DNA from: Phlebotomus papatasi
Taxonomy: Eukaryota; Arthropoda; Insecta; Diptera; Psychodidae
Reading direction: 5' to 3'
DNA: 64,000 nt
Assembly (NCBI RefSeq): GCF_024763615.1
Contig: NC_077224.1
Span: 57,236,712 to 57,300,711 of the forward strand
Made by a program: the position numbers and the translations under genes. The notes under the pieces were generated by a model. It was not told the origin of the DNA, searched no databases, and saw only the letters and a program-made list of their open reading frames with translations. Below, piece after piece: positions 50,801-62,800 of this stretch (position 1 is the stretch's first letter; every line of letters begins with the position of its first letter).

Positions 50801-53800
50801 TAATCTGTCACACTTTTCGCAAAAATAATTTTCATTAATATATTCTGATGAGTGAGAGATATTTTCTTAATTTTGATTACAGTAGAGTCTTCTAAATTCG
50901 AACGCTCGGGGGGTATTTTTGACATTTCTCACATCCCAAATTCGAACGATTTTTTCAAAAGCAACGAAATTTATGTGAGATTTAATTGTACTTTGAATTA
51001 AATGCCCGTACTTTCTCACAAATTTTAGTGGTAACATACTTTCTTTTATTTTACACGATCAAAATGTATGTAAACATTCAGGAAGAAGTACATGAATTCA
51101 ATGAATTTTCAATCATCAAGGAATACAAATTTTTTAACATAACCCCACAATTGACATTTTGAATCCAAACGTCGTTCGAATTTGAAAGATTGAGATTTAA
51201 GAGACTCTACTGTACTTTAGCTGGAGTGTCCGATGTTTCACTCAAAGTGGCCGATATAACAAGCTCACTTAATACTTGCGTAGATTTTATTTTTTGATAT
51301 TTTAAATATTTTGACTAAATCTTTACGTTTAGTTCAGCAACATAGGGTTAAGTTAAAGAAATCTGTCGCAAATTTATTGAGGTTTTCGTTCTTATTTTTT
51401 TCTACTTTTTCTACATATTCGTCACCTGTTTAAATGTGATTATGACTTTATCGCTAAGATACCGTAATAATTGAGATAAGAACTTTTTACCTCTACTGCA
51501 TCATATCAATTTACTTGTAGAGTTTAGTTTGAGTGCTACGTTCGCTACTTTTCAGAGTTTTCTCATTGACGGTGTAAATTTTTGTATAAAATTCTTGCAC
51601 TTATCTTCAGATGGAAATTAGATGGTTACCTTGTCACTGAATTTATTTATTTTTTTATTCTGTGTTCAATAACCATAACTTTGGCAGAGGTTTATCGACT
51701 GAATATTGCCAATGAGTGGGCTTTAATTTGTATATATAGTTTTTGATTGTGAATGAACATAAATGGAGAGGAATGAGAGACAATCAGAAATTCTCAGTTA
51801 CGAATCCGTAGCTGAGAATATCAATTCGTATCTTGGTATTTTATGGGGAATTTTTTTTCTCTTCATTTTGTTGAATAATATGTGAAAAATGAAATTTGTT
51901 GAGAGTGATGAGATATTTATGGTGATGTTTCTTTGGGCTAATTTCAGACGCTCTACTCGCCGATCTCCAAAATTCTGTGCCACCAGGAGGAGCGTCCCAG
52001 CATCACTACAATGCCAATTCATCTGGAGGATATGGGAGTTTGCGCTCAAAACAGTCACCACAGTCGGTAAGGAGAGAAATTGGATACGGTGTGTTGATGT
52101 GGGATTTGTGTGTGAGTGTGTTGGTAAGGTGAATGAGTCATTGGAAAAAGCGTAGAAGTGATGTGAAGTGACTCTGCCTTTGCAAGAGACGTGTGGCTCG
52201 TTGGTCTAGGGGTATGATTCTCGCTTCGGGTGCGAGAGGTCCCGGGTTCAATTCCCGGACGAGCCCTTTCTTTCCAATTTTTTTTCTTGCATATTGACTT
52301 TCTTTTTTTATCCAATGGAACAATTGAAATGAATAATTAAATTTTTGCCCTCAATATTTGCCCAAGAATGGGGCTGGAAGTGGAGATAGAGAAAAAAAAG
52401 ATGACAATGTTGCGCTGGGGGAGAAAATGTGGTATATATTGCACTCGGCACGATAATTCTTGGCGCATATCCAACTAATACCAAGGAAGAAAAAAAAAAA
52501 CAGGCAAGCTAAAGATGATGGTGAAACATGCTTGATGGTTGAAAGAGAGGAACGTGTACATTATTCGTTCATAAATGAAATAATAGTGATCAAAAATATA
52601 TCAAGAAATCGTCTTGGTGCTTTTTTAACACATCCGACTTGAGCTATTCGGGACGGTGTTGTTGTTGTTGTTGTGTCTTCTTGAAATAGAAAAAAAAGAC
52701 ACGGAAAAGTAGAGTCCAAGGAGAAGGGTTTTCCAAATTATGAAATTTCACGTTTTGATTAAATACAAAGTAAATATATAAAACGAATGTGGCAGAGTTA
52801 TTTATTCTATAAGAAGTTTTTTTTTGGTCTATTAATAAGTCATCCAGCGTATCGACAGAGTGATAAATTGGTGTTTTTTTCCCTCTTCAAAAAAAAAAAA
52901 AAAACAGCCAACTTACCATGGCCAGAGTCAGCACTCATCTCCAGGCGTCAATGGAGCTGTTCGTGGATCAGGATCTCTGCCACGAAATGTTGGTTCCAAT
53001 ACGGGAAATCTCTCGGAATTAGATTCTCTGCTTGAGGATCTCAGTTCCCAGCGATATGGTCGGAGTCTCGATCGTAAGGGAGAGAATGGCTACTCGGTTA
53101 GGTATGCCAATGATTCCACAGTTAGACCTTCTGTGGATAGTTTGTTGGATGAACTTAGCAGTGCAAATACTACTGGACCAACTTATGCTGTGCCCAATGG
53201 GTAAGTTAAAAAAAAAGAAAAACAATTATATTTCCTTGGGGGAAAAATCTGCCTCTGTTCGATGACGGAAGCATCCAAATATTCAATTTGTTTGCTCAAC
53301 TTTTCCGCCCCGCCACAAAATTTCACATGTTTAGCATTTTTTTATTTATTTTTCTCACCCAAAAATTCTTCAACTCTATGCATCTCACATTGCTTCAATG
53401 TTCAGATATATTTGGGATTTTCTCAATCAACATGCGGTATTGAGAGATTTTTCAGCGGAGAAAGTTAATTTTTTCAACAATATTCAATCAACAGCTTTTA
53501 TGCGTATACGCAAGGGGATAGGATTTTTGCAAAAATTCACAATATTTGTCTATTTCACCTATTTTTGAAAATGTCTAAACAATTTTTCAATTTCTGCAAC
53601 ACAAGTGTAGATTTTGAAAATAAATTTTAAAAAAATAATCTTGATGGTTTAAAAAAGAAAAAAGGAAATTGAAGTCACGTGTCGTCAAATGGAATTTAAC
53701 TAGAGGAGACAATTGAACTGTAATAAGCTTAAAATTCAAAAGTTTTTTAAATTTCTTTATTTTTAAAAGTCATTGACTCAATATTATAATATCTTTTTAT

Positions 53801-56800
53801 TTCCTTTTTATTTCCTAAAATGTCACAACTAAAAACTAAAAATACTTATGTAAGGATACTAGTTAATAGTATCCCTAGTTAATAGGATCACTAGTTAATA
53901 CGTTTCGCTCCTTGGAAATTACAAAGGACGAACTCATTAGAACCATTTTTCAGGATTAGCAAGAAAAATATTCAATTTGCTGGAACTGAATATCTCGATT
54001 TTATTCTAGGCAAAGACGATGCATTTCTTTCTATTCGTCTAAGCATTAATATAAACATCGAAACTTTCATAATTTTACCTTTCAAAATTTTTTTTTCTCC
54101 AAAGTTGGTCCCCTGTAATTTTAAATCTGTATGATAGACCAAGGGATTGATCAGTATACCGCTCACGGTTCACTTGAGTGACGATCTATCGATCTCTTCC
54201 AAAAATAGTGCCAATCTGCCGATATGTGGTCAAATTGTGCCGATCTCCGCTCACGGTTCACTCTTAGAACCACTAATTCACCCCTTGTGATGGACAAATC
54301 TTTCTGGAACAAGAATGACAAGGGATCAATTTAAGGTTGAGTTAGGCATCGGTTTTACAAAAAAATATTAACGATGAATATATTTAATGCCCTATTACTT
54401 ACAAATTGCGCGATCATTCAAAAAAAAAAAAGTTTTTCTTACACAGAAATTTAGTGGTTTACATTATCTGAGCCAAATTTCTAATCATATGTATTACAAT
54501 ATCAAAATCGCGAAACACTGAGTTGATCCCTTTCAATTTCCAAGGAGCAATTTGGTAACCAATCTAATCAAAATTAACTTAAAACCGAACAAGAACTTAA
54601 CTTAATCTTTTTACTTTTATTATTTTTCACCGTACGATTTTTTTTACCGATTATAAAAAAAACAATCTGAATTTTTACAAATTTTCTTCAAATTTTTTTA
54701 GATCTTGTTTTTATTGTAATTTTTTACCAGTCAAATTTACAAATTGCACTCAGAGCGATAAACCGACACCCTTTAAAAATATCTGTATTTCGATACTTTC
54801 TCTATAATCTTGTTTAAACTACTCAATTCTTTTAAAATTAAAAAAATACCTATAATTTGAGGGAGAAAAATATAAATAAATTGCAAAACTAAGTGCTTTC
54901 TCAGAACTAAAAGACATAATGAAAAACGGAGGGAATTTTCGACTCTATTAGACCATAACTGACCTAGAGAAAATCTCACACAACTTTTTTGCAAATTAAA
55001 AAAAAAATAACGTTAGAGAGTTACCCCGAGGATCAGTGTGTCACCAGTGGTGACTCAAAAATAAATAATTATTTCTAACTATTTGTTAGAGGAAAAAAAC
55101 GTTATGGGGTTAAGTGGGTCTCGAAGACTAAAAAACTGACATATTTTCTCTATTTTTTTTCAAAAATGAAAAATTTATTTCGTATTAAAAAAAAATTAAA
55201 AATTCACCCGTTGGAAACAGATTTTCGGAGGTCTCTTTTAAAAAAAAAACTTACTTTGCAGTGAAAACATTGCTCAGAATAAATTTATTTGACGTCACAA
55301 ATATAAATATTTCCTATTAGCAGATAAATTAAACTCGTATTTAGACGAAGGATTTTTTGTTTCCTTGATTACAACTCATTTTGCAAGACAAAACATTATG
55401 TAAAATGCAATAAAACTGACATTTTTTTTATATATAAAATATTCCCAAAGAACAATTTATTTATTTTTTCAAAAGTACAAGATTAATGCCTTAGACACAC
55501 CTACGACTTAAGCCAAGAGATGGCTTAACGTAATTATAATCAAAATAATGATCAGATTACATTTCCTTTAGTTTCTGACTTTAATTCGTCTCTCAGTTTA
55601 AGCCGAGAAACGGCTTAGTTAATGAGAAAGTGATGGGAATTTAGTCAAACCAATTTTTTGATTTAATCACGTTAAGCCGTCTCTTGGGTTAAGTCGTAAG
55701 TGTGTCTAGGGCACAAGTCATGTTTTAACTGGAAATACTTTGTTTTTTTTTTGTATCTGATGCATTTAATTTGAGTAATTGTGACTACCGAAGTATGTTT
55801 TTTTGAAAATGGTCTTTGAAAATCAGGTCTGAATGGGTGAATTTTCAAAATTTTTAAATGAATATTTTAGAAAATATACTTCAAATGTTACTTACTGGCT
55901 TTTATATGCCTAAAAACACGAAATAAATATTTTTTTATTATGCTGAAAAAACAATGAGAAATATGTTTTTTTACTCTCCGAAACTAATGGCGCTGGCACA
56001 CCTTTTCAATTAAGTGAAATTCAATCGATTGAAATTCTACCTCTTACTCTTTCAAACTTAAATTTAGATGATGGCTGTCTCTTTCTGCCAAATGAAAATT
56101 GAAATTTCAATTTCATTTTCAATTTTCGTTTGACAAAAAGAGACAACAATATCTGATTTTAAGTAAAGAGTAAGAGGAAAAATTTCAATCGATTGAATTT
56201 CACTCAATTGAAAAGGTGTGCCAGCGCCATAACTTATTTTTTTAACCAAAGAATTGTATGAGTTGCTAGTTACTCATTGAACCTCAAAGAGTTAAAAAAA
56301 AGGTCAAGAAGGCTTCTTAAGTTTAGCTGAAAATTTCAGGTAGTCTATCTTTAAAAGGTCTTCACGATCACATTTACAATTAAAGGTATCATAAGAATGG
56401 TAACATAAAATTTCGGTTTTGTTATTCTGAATTTTATTATATTTTGTCTCAAAATTATTTTTATTTTTTCAAATACATTTTTGCACTTAATTCATAAACA
56501 TAACATAAAGAATTTAAGCATATTTTATCCATTCGAAAATTTTTAAAAATTCGTCTTTTTAACCTGATTTTAAAAGGATTTTGAATTAGTTTTCAAAAAC
56601 ATAATTTTAAGAAGACCGCGATTAAAATTTTCTCGCAGACTAGCTGTACCTAAAGGTAAAGCCAGGATCTTTTAAGGATCTTAATGGTCCATTTTCATAT
56701 GAATTTATTTTGATTGACTTGAAACTTTGGGAAAACATTTTTTTATGTTGAATTATAACAAAAAATTATTATTTTTGTTTTTTTTTTAAATTTGGAAACA

Positions 56801-59800
56801 TGTTTAATCTCTCTCAAAAAATATTAACAATTAAAAATATAGATCTTTCATAAGTGTGACTTGGTCTATAAGGTCCGACTTTTTACACTAAAATCTAAAA
56901 CTTTAGGAGATAATTTGATAAATCGAAATAAATACTCCAGTTTTTTGTTCATTTAAGATAAGATGTTCATTTAAGTCCGTATGAATTTTGTCTATTTCTA
57001 ATATCAGATTATTCTAATTTCCGTCTTAGTGATTTAATTTAAATTTTATTTTATATTAAAATTGTTCAGTTCACTGGCAACACACTTTATTCATGGGGAC
57101 TATATTCTTAATGAAAAGTGTCAACAAATAGTGTGAAAAATTCTTTCTGTGGCTAAAATAAGCACTCTGTTAGTGTAATAATGTTAATATCGTACGGAAT
57201 CTTGCATTTTACTATGAAGTTCACTGAACGTTTCTCTCATTCTGTAAAAAAATCGACAATGATAAAGAAATTTGAAAATTCTCATACCAGATTTACTTGA
57301 TACACTAAAAATTAATAATTCTGCGGTATTTTTATGGAATACTTTCTGTGAAATATTGATTTGAAATCCTTGCCAAAAGATGTTAAAAATTTTTTTTGCA
57401 AACATCAATTCATGCCAAATAAAAACAAGCCATACATATCTTTGAAAATTAAATCTTCAAAATGTTAGAAGAAAACTTATTTGGCTTGGTTAGTTTTTTT
57501 GTGTAAGATTTTGCTTTGCAAATTGTAATTAATTCTATTCTAATTATAGATAAAATATGGATTTGGACAGTATTTATATGTAGTTTAATGAATGAAACAT
57601 CAAAACAAGAAGAAAGATATTTTATGAGTTGTATTCTAGAATTGAATCGTCTTCTCTGTTCTAGGCTAAATTACTAGAACACATAATTTTTTTAAGTTAT
57701 TGATCGTAAAATAAAATAAAACATGTGTTAAATTTATCTTTGAATGAAATATAGTTAGAATTTGGAGTAAATTATCTTGCATTTTGCAGAACATCTACTC
57801 CGGAGCCTGGATCAAAGCCCGGAAAGCATGTCACAATAACTGTACGCGAGACCAAAACGGAACGTATGAGGTCTCAGTCTCCTCCAGGAGGTGAGAAACC
57901 AAATCATTTTATTGTTATTATTGTACAGAAATTGCTAATGATTGATGGATGATTTTTCCAGGTCATGAAGTTATGGAGTCTGTGACAAAAGAGGAAAAAT
58001 CTTATACAAGCTCCACTCCATCGTTTCATGCATCGTCAGCTACGAAAGAATTGGACGATCTTATGGCCTCGCTGTCTGATTTCAAGGTAAGAAAATTTGT
58101 TATCCCAATAGATGGATTGTTTATGTTTTTGGGTCTGGCAATTATTTTGGGAATTATTTTGGCCAGAGAAATGATGATTGTGTTGAACAGGTATCTGAAG
58201 AAATCAGTTCGAGGAGTTCATTTCTCAGTGAATTTCACCTCACTGATTTCTAATGCTTTAAATAACACCATCTGATAGGCCCATTTAAAAACAATTAAAA
58301 ATGAATAGAAGTGCCTCGTTGAAGTGTTTTAAAAAAAAAACGGATGAATTATTGGGTATTTTTCTGTTATTTAGAGACTTTTTCAGATGTATTTTTAGGT
58401 GTTTTGGGGAGAGAAAGCTCCTATTTTTACCAAATGACAGTATATTGGAAAATCAAAGGGTGTTTCATTGGAAGAAAACGATTTTTGAGAAATAATTTTA
58501 AACATAATTTCTCACAAAAAACAAATTACGCCTGATCTATTTAGTACAAACGGTTTTGTTGATAAAGGGGATTTTTAGAACAAGTGACTTTAAAAAAATA
58601 ATTTGTTCCCGAAAAAAGATTTCATAAAAGTTTTTACTTTTAACAAACATTGTTCGTAACGTGAACACTTGACGAGTAATTTTTTTAATTTTTTCACAAA
58701 CATTTGATCATAAATGTTCGTAAATGTTTGTAAATACAGTAAAAGATCGTAAAATTTTATCATTTGTTCGTAAAGTTTTGCCAGATAAACAAAAATTTAT
58801 CAACAAATGTTAGTAAAAGAATATAAATGCTCGTCAAGTTTTCGTGTTACGAACAATGTCTGTGAAAAATATTATTACGAATTTTTCTGTGGGTTATACG
58901 ATTTACAAGTATTTCGTATGTTCGCAGTAGGATTTCACAGATAATTTTGCGAAATTTTAGATAGATTTCATACAAATGTAATTTTGATTATTATCTATTT
59001 CAAATCTAAAAAATTAAGATGAAAAGTTTTCTTAAACTGTAATTTTTGCGCATTATGTGCTAGACAGACCAACGGTTTAAACACAGAAGCAGCTTATACG
59101 GGCTTCAGACCTAAGCCTTATCCATATGGCTTAACTGCTCTAATGTATTATAAGATTTTTTTAAGGCTTTTGACTTAAGATTGAAATATTAACTATTACA
59201 AATGACCCATAAGATTATGAAAAGAAAAATCAATAAACTTGGTTGCTATATTGGATTTTAACACCTTCGGAAACTGGGCTACACCTCTATTCTAAAAGCC
59301 ACTTCAGCGTAATTATAATCAGAGTAATGATTAGACTACATTCCCATCAGTTCCTGTTATAAGCCGTAAGTCGGTTTAGGGGGTTTAGGGCATTACTCGT
59401 TAAAATAGTTCGATTACCCTAGTAATTCGATTTTATGCTTTAAAATTTGGTTTTTATTTATGAAATCGGTCTACAAAATCAACTTAGGATTGACATTAAA
59501 GCTTTGAATTTTGAGTCACAATTGAGATTAAACATTTATAAATGTGTACCTATCTAAAGCCCTAGACATACTTACGGCGTTATCACACTTGCACATTAAA
59601 ATTTTAATGTGATTCACATTAATTGTCGCTTGTGAGCGTCCAAGTATGTTATTTGTGTCTTTGAGTCACTTCATATTTAGGGTTTTTTTTATTTATTGAT
59701 AAAGAAGTGGACTTGGCCTGCAAAAATAAGTTTAAATTTACCTAAAGCATAAATATTTTTCACATTAAAATATTAAAGAAAAAATTGCATTAATTTTTCG

Positions 59801-62800
59801 CATTAATGCTATAAATCAATTTATATCAAATTTTGCGGGTCAAGTCTACCTTTTTATCAACAAATAGATCAAATTTTGAATATAAAATGATTTAAACACG
59901 CAAATTACACATTTGGAGTCTCACCAGCGACAATTAATGTGAATCATATTAAAATTTTAATGTGCAAGTGTGATAACACAGTTACACAGAAAAATGGAAA
60001 ATTCTTAATCAGAAACAGCCAGGAATTTAATTTCAAATCCCTTCAGATGAATAATAATGAAAATAGGAAGACGAACACTTCCTCCGGTTGCGTCAGGGTT
60101 GTTTATCTTCTCAGGACAAGAAAAACACGTAGATCTTTGCCAAAGCTTTCGACGCTAACAACGCGCCTTCCTCAGTGGCTAAAAGGAGGGAAATTTTATT
60201 CGAGACAATCAAACTACATTTCTTTGTTTTATCAACTCACTGAAAATCGTGAATGACAGTGCCCTAATTCTGAATCCTTGATCATTTAGTTGTATCTGGA
60301 TTTTGCAAATCTCAAGACTTTGTTCATTTTTCAGCTAAATGCTGAACTTAAGTTCCCAATCTCTTCGTGTGAAAGAGGTAGTGATTTTGGTTCATTTCAT
60401 TCGCTCAAATCTTCAAAACTTAAATGACTCGGGGATTCACGTCCAAATTAATTTTCTAGAGTCTTGTATATATACTTAAATTTAGTATCAAAACTTTTCT
60501 GTGTGCTATATCAGAAATTCTTGTAACAATATGGGAATACACAAACTTTAAGAGAATTGCTGATTTGGTTATGAGTAAGTTTCGACAACTGTTAATCCAA
60601 GCGACGTAATTGTGCTTGAAGATTAAAACGACTTTGGAGAGCGTATTTGTTAAGTGATAGAGATAACTTTTATATCATTTGAAAGGTCTTTGAATCCTGT
60701 AGAATCCACAATCAGAATATTTAGATGAATATAGGTAAGGTTTGCGTGCAGTAAACCTTCAAACGAAGCGAATTTTCTTCTTGTTTGCAAAGAGAGTTGG
60801 TTCGTCATTTCTTATCTCATACGGTTTATAATTTGTTATCTATCTTACGGTTAAAAAATCACGAACCAGCTCATCATGCTTTTCTGTTAGAAAATTTTAA
60901 GGCTAGGGTAATTGTGCCAAATTTCGGAATAGTTGCATATAAGCACCGAAGTCCTAAGTTTGAAATGCAATATTTTTAATTCATATTGATATTTTTTGTT
61001 ACTTCCTTTTCGGGAGGATTGTGTAGAACCTTGAAAACTAGTTTATCATCTTTGTTTTCTTTAAATTACTTCCTAAAATATTGAAAAATTAATAATATTA
61101 TGGACATTGCTTTGGGTAGTATTCCGGCCACTTTGAGTGAAATACCGGCCACCTTTTTTCTGACCACCTTTTATAACGCAACGGATAGATTAAATTATAC
61201 CTAAAATTTAACGGTCTTTATGTTAATACATCCTAAAATGTTATTCGAAGATAACATACATAATTTTAATTAATTTATTTGCATGGCCGAAATTACACTC
61301 AAAGTGGCTGAAATTTGGCACACTTCTCCGATGTAAAAATTGGTTTAATCGAGTGTGAACTAGTAAAAGTAAACATAAAATATAACATATCTACCCCATG
61401 GTATCTGACCACTAAACAACTTTACTGTTTTTTTTTTATTTTTCCCATCACTCATCTTCTCCGTATGCTAATTACTTGCGGTATTGAACTTGTTTTTCTA
61501 ATTTTAAGAATGATCAGGGATTTACTGCTGAAACACCCTTTGAAATGAATTTGTGAGTTTTGGTCGAATTATCCTTCAATGTGATTTGATGAGCTTTTCT
61601 CTTGGCCAAAAAACCATTGATTTATCTGTTTTTTGTGCGACATTAAATGTATTTTAACCGTGCAGTTTCTCTTATTCTCTCTCCCTGGGGATCCAAATGG
61701 ATTGACCATTCATTCCAATAAATTCATCTACACACTCCCCCTAGCCACCATTGCTGTTGGTGATTGCAAACACCAGAAAAAAAAAGATTGTGGAAGACGA
61801 CAGAAAACATAAATAATTTTGGACAAGAGTTGGTTGGTTGAGGGAAAGGGGTATTTCTTATGGGTGTGGAACAGAAGCGCAATTTTTTTTTTTTTGAATT
61901 TGTAGCATCATCTGCGCAATGTTGGAGAGATGAGTATAGACGCGTGTCCTTTCTTGGCTCCATATAAACCAAGTAAAATTGGGGAAAAGTTTGTCGATGA
62001 GACGCTTGAGTTAAATGGATGGTGGTACTTTAAATCAAATTGAGGGGAAAATATTTTTGGGTGTTTGGTGCGCATGCTGATCTTGCTGACTTTTCCAAGT
62101 TGTGAAAATGATTCAAAGTGAAAAATCTTGCGCTGATGTTTGGTGTGTGTGAAGACTTTTCTCACAGTCGTAGTCCATCATTCATTCGGTTAGCATCACT
62201 TTTAAAATTTGCTCTCTTGATTTTCTTCTTGGGATCTAAGGGGGTTTGTTTTGGGGGATTTTTTATCAAGGGGATTTTTAGGGGGATTGTTTTGGATGGT
62301 TTTTTTTAAAGATATAATTTTACGGTTTTGAATTTTTTTTGGATCTTCATGGGAAACGAGGGAAAAAAATTATTTTAGAGAAATTAAATATAGACTGAGA
62401 AGTGCTCAGTTTTTGCACGTAGACTTTCCAACGCGACTTAGAACGCGAGGCACAGAGATGGAGGAATTATTTGGGTCAATTTTGTGTTTTAATAATGTAG
62501 AAAAGACAGGAATATCTTCTGCGGATTTTTCTTTTTGGGGATTTTTTTTTGTTAGGGTTTTGTGTGATTTTGTGTTTTATTTCAGGTGAACTCCAACAAT
62601 CATCGTCATCAGACGGTTACGGACTACGCCAAGCCAAACAAGGGTGTGTCGCATATTCAGCAGTACTCACAAGTGACGACAACCACAACAACAACAACCA
62701 ATCAACCCCGTGATCAGTTGGATTCTATGCTTGGAAATTTGCAGGCCAATATGAATCGTCAGGGTGTTACAACGACACAGAAGGGATGCTGCTCGGGTTG

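Larger units (their letters stand above)
53201..57789. other. Paxillin intron 3
   Basis: AT-rich. It contains a short triplicated word (ACTAGTTAATA-type, about 53858-53902), a repeated CCGCTCACGGTTCACT (about 54159 and 54246), the CGGCTTAAGTCG repeat (55487-55713) and a foldback MITE (55987-56230). No gene. Confidence 0.5.
59985..60503. mobile_element. MITE, CACAGAAAA family, with nested insertion
   Basis: Collinear with 6415-6726 except for about 200 bp inserted at 60053-60249. The insertion is flanked by a direct repeat TGAAT (60048-60052, 60250-60254). Confidence 0.7.
58087..62585. other. Paxillin intron 5
   Basis: It holds a decayed foldback MITE (about 58612-58960, related to 22309-22682), the MITEs at 59579, 59985 and 60906, and from about 61700 a stretch without recognisable repeats before exon 6. 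In Drosophila a LIM-only product (PDLP) arises from the paxillin locus, so an internal promoter near here is conceivable; I see no exon for it. Confidence 0.4.

Noticed and set aside
52860..52907. Lysine-rich start of the exon 3 open frame
   Set aside because: It is the intronic pyrimidine tract and A run before the acceptor.
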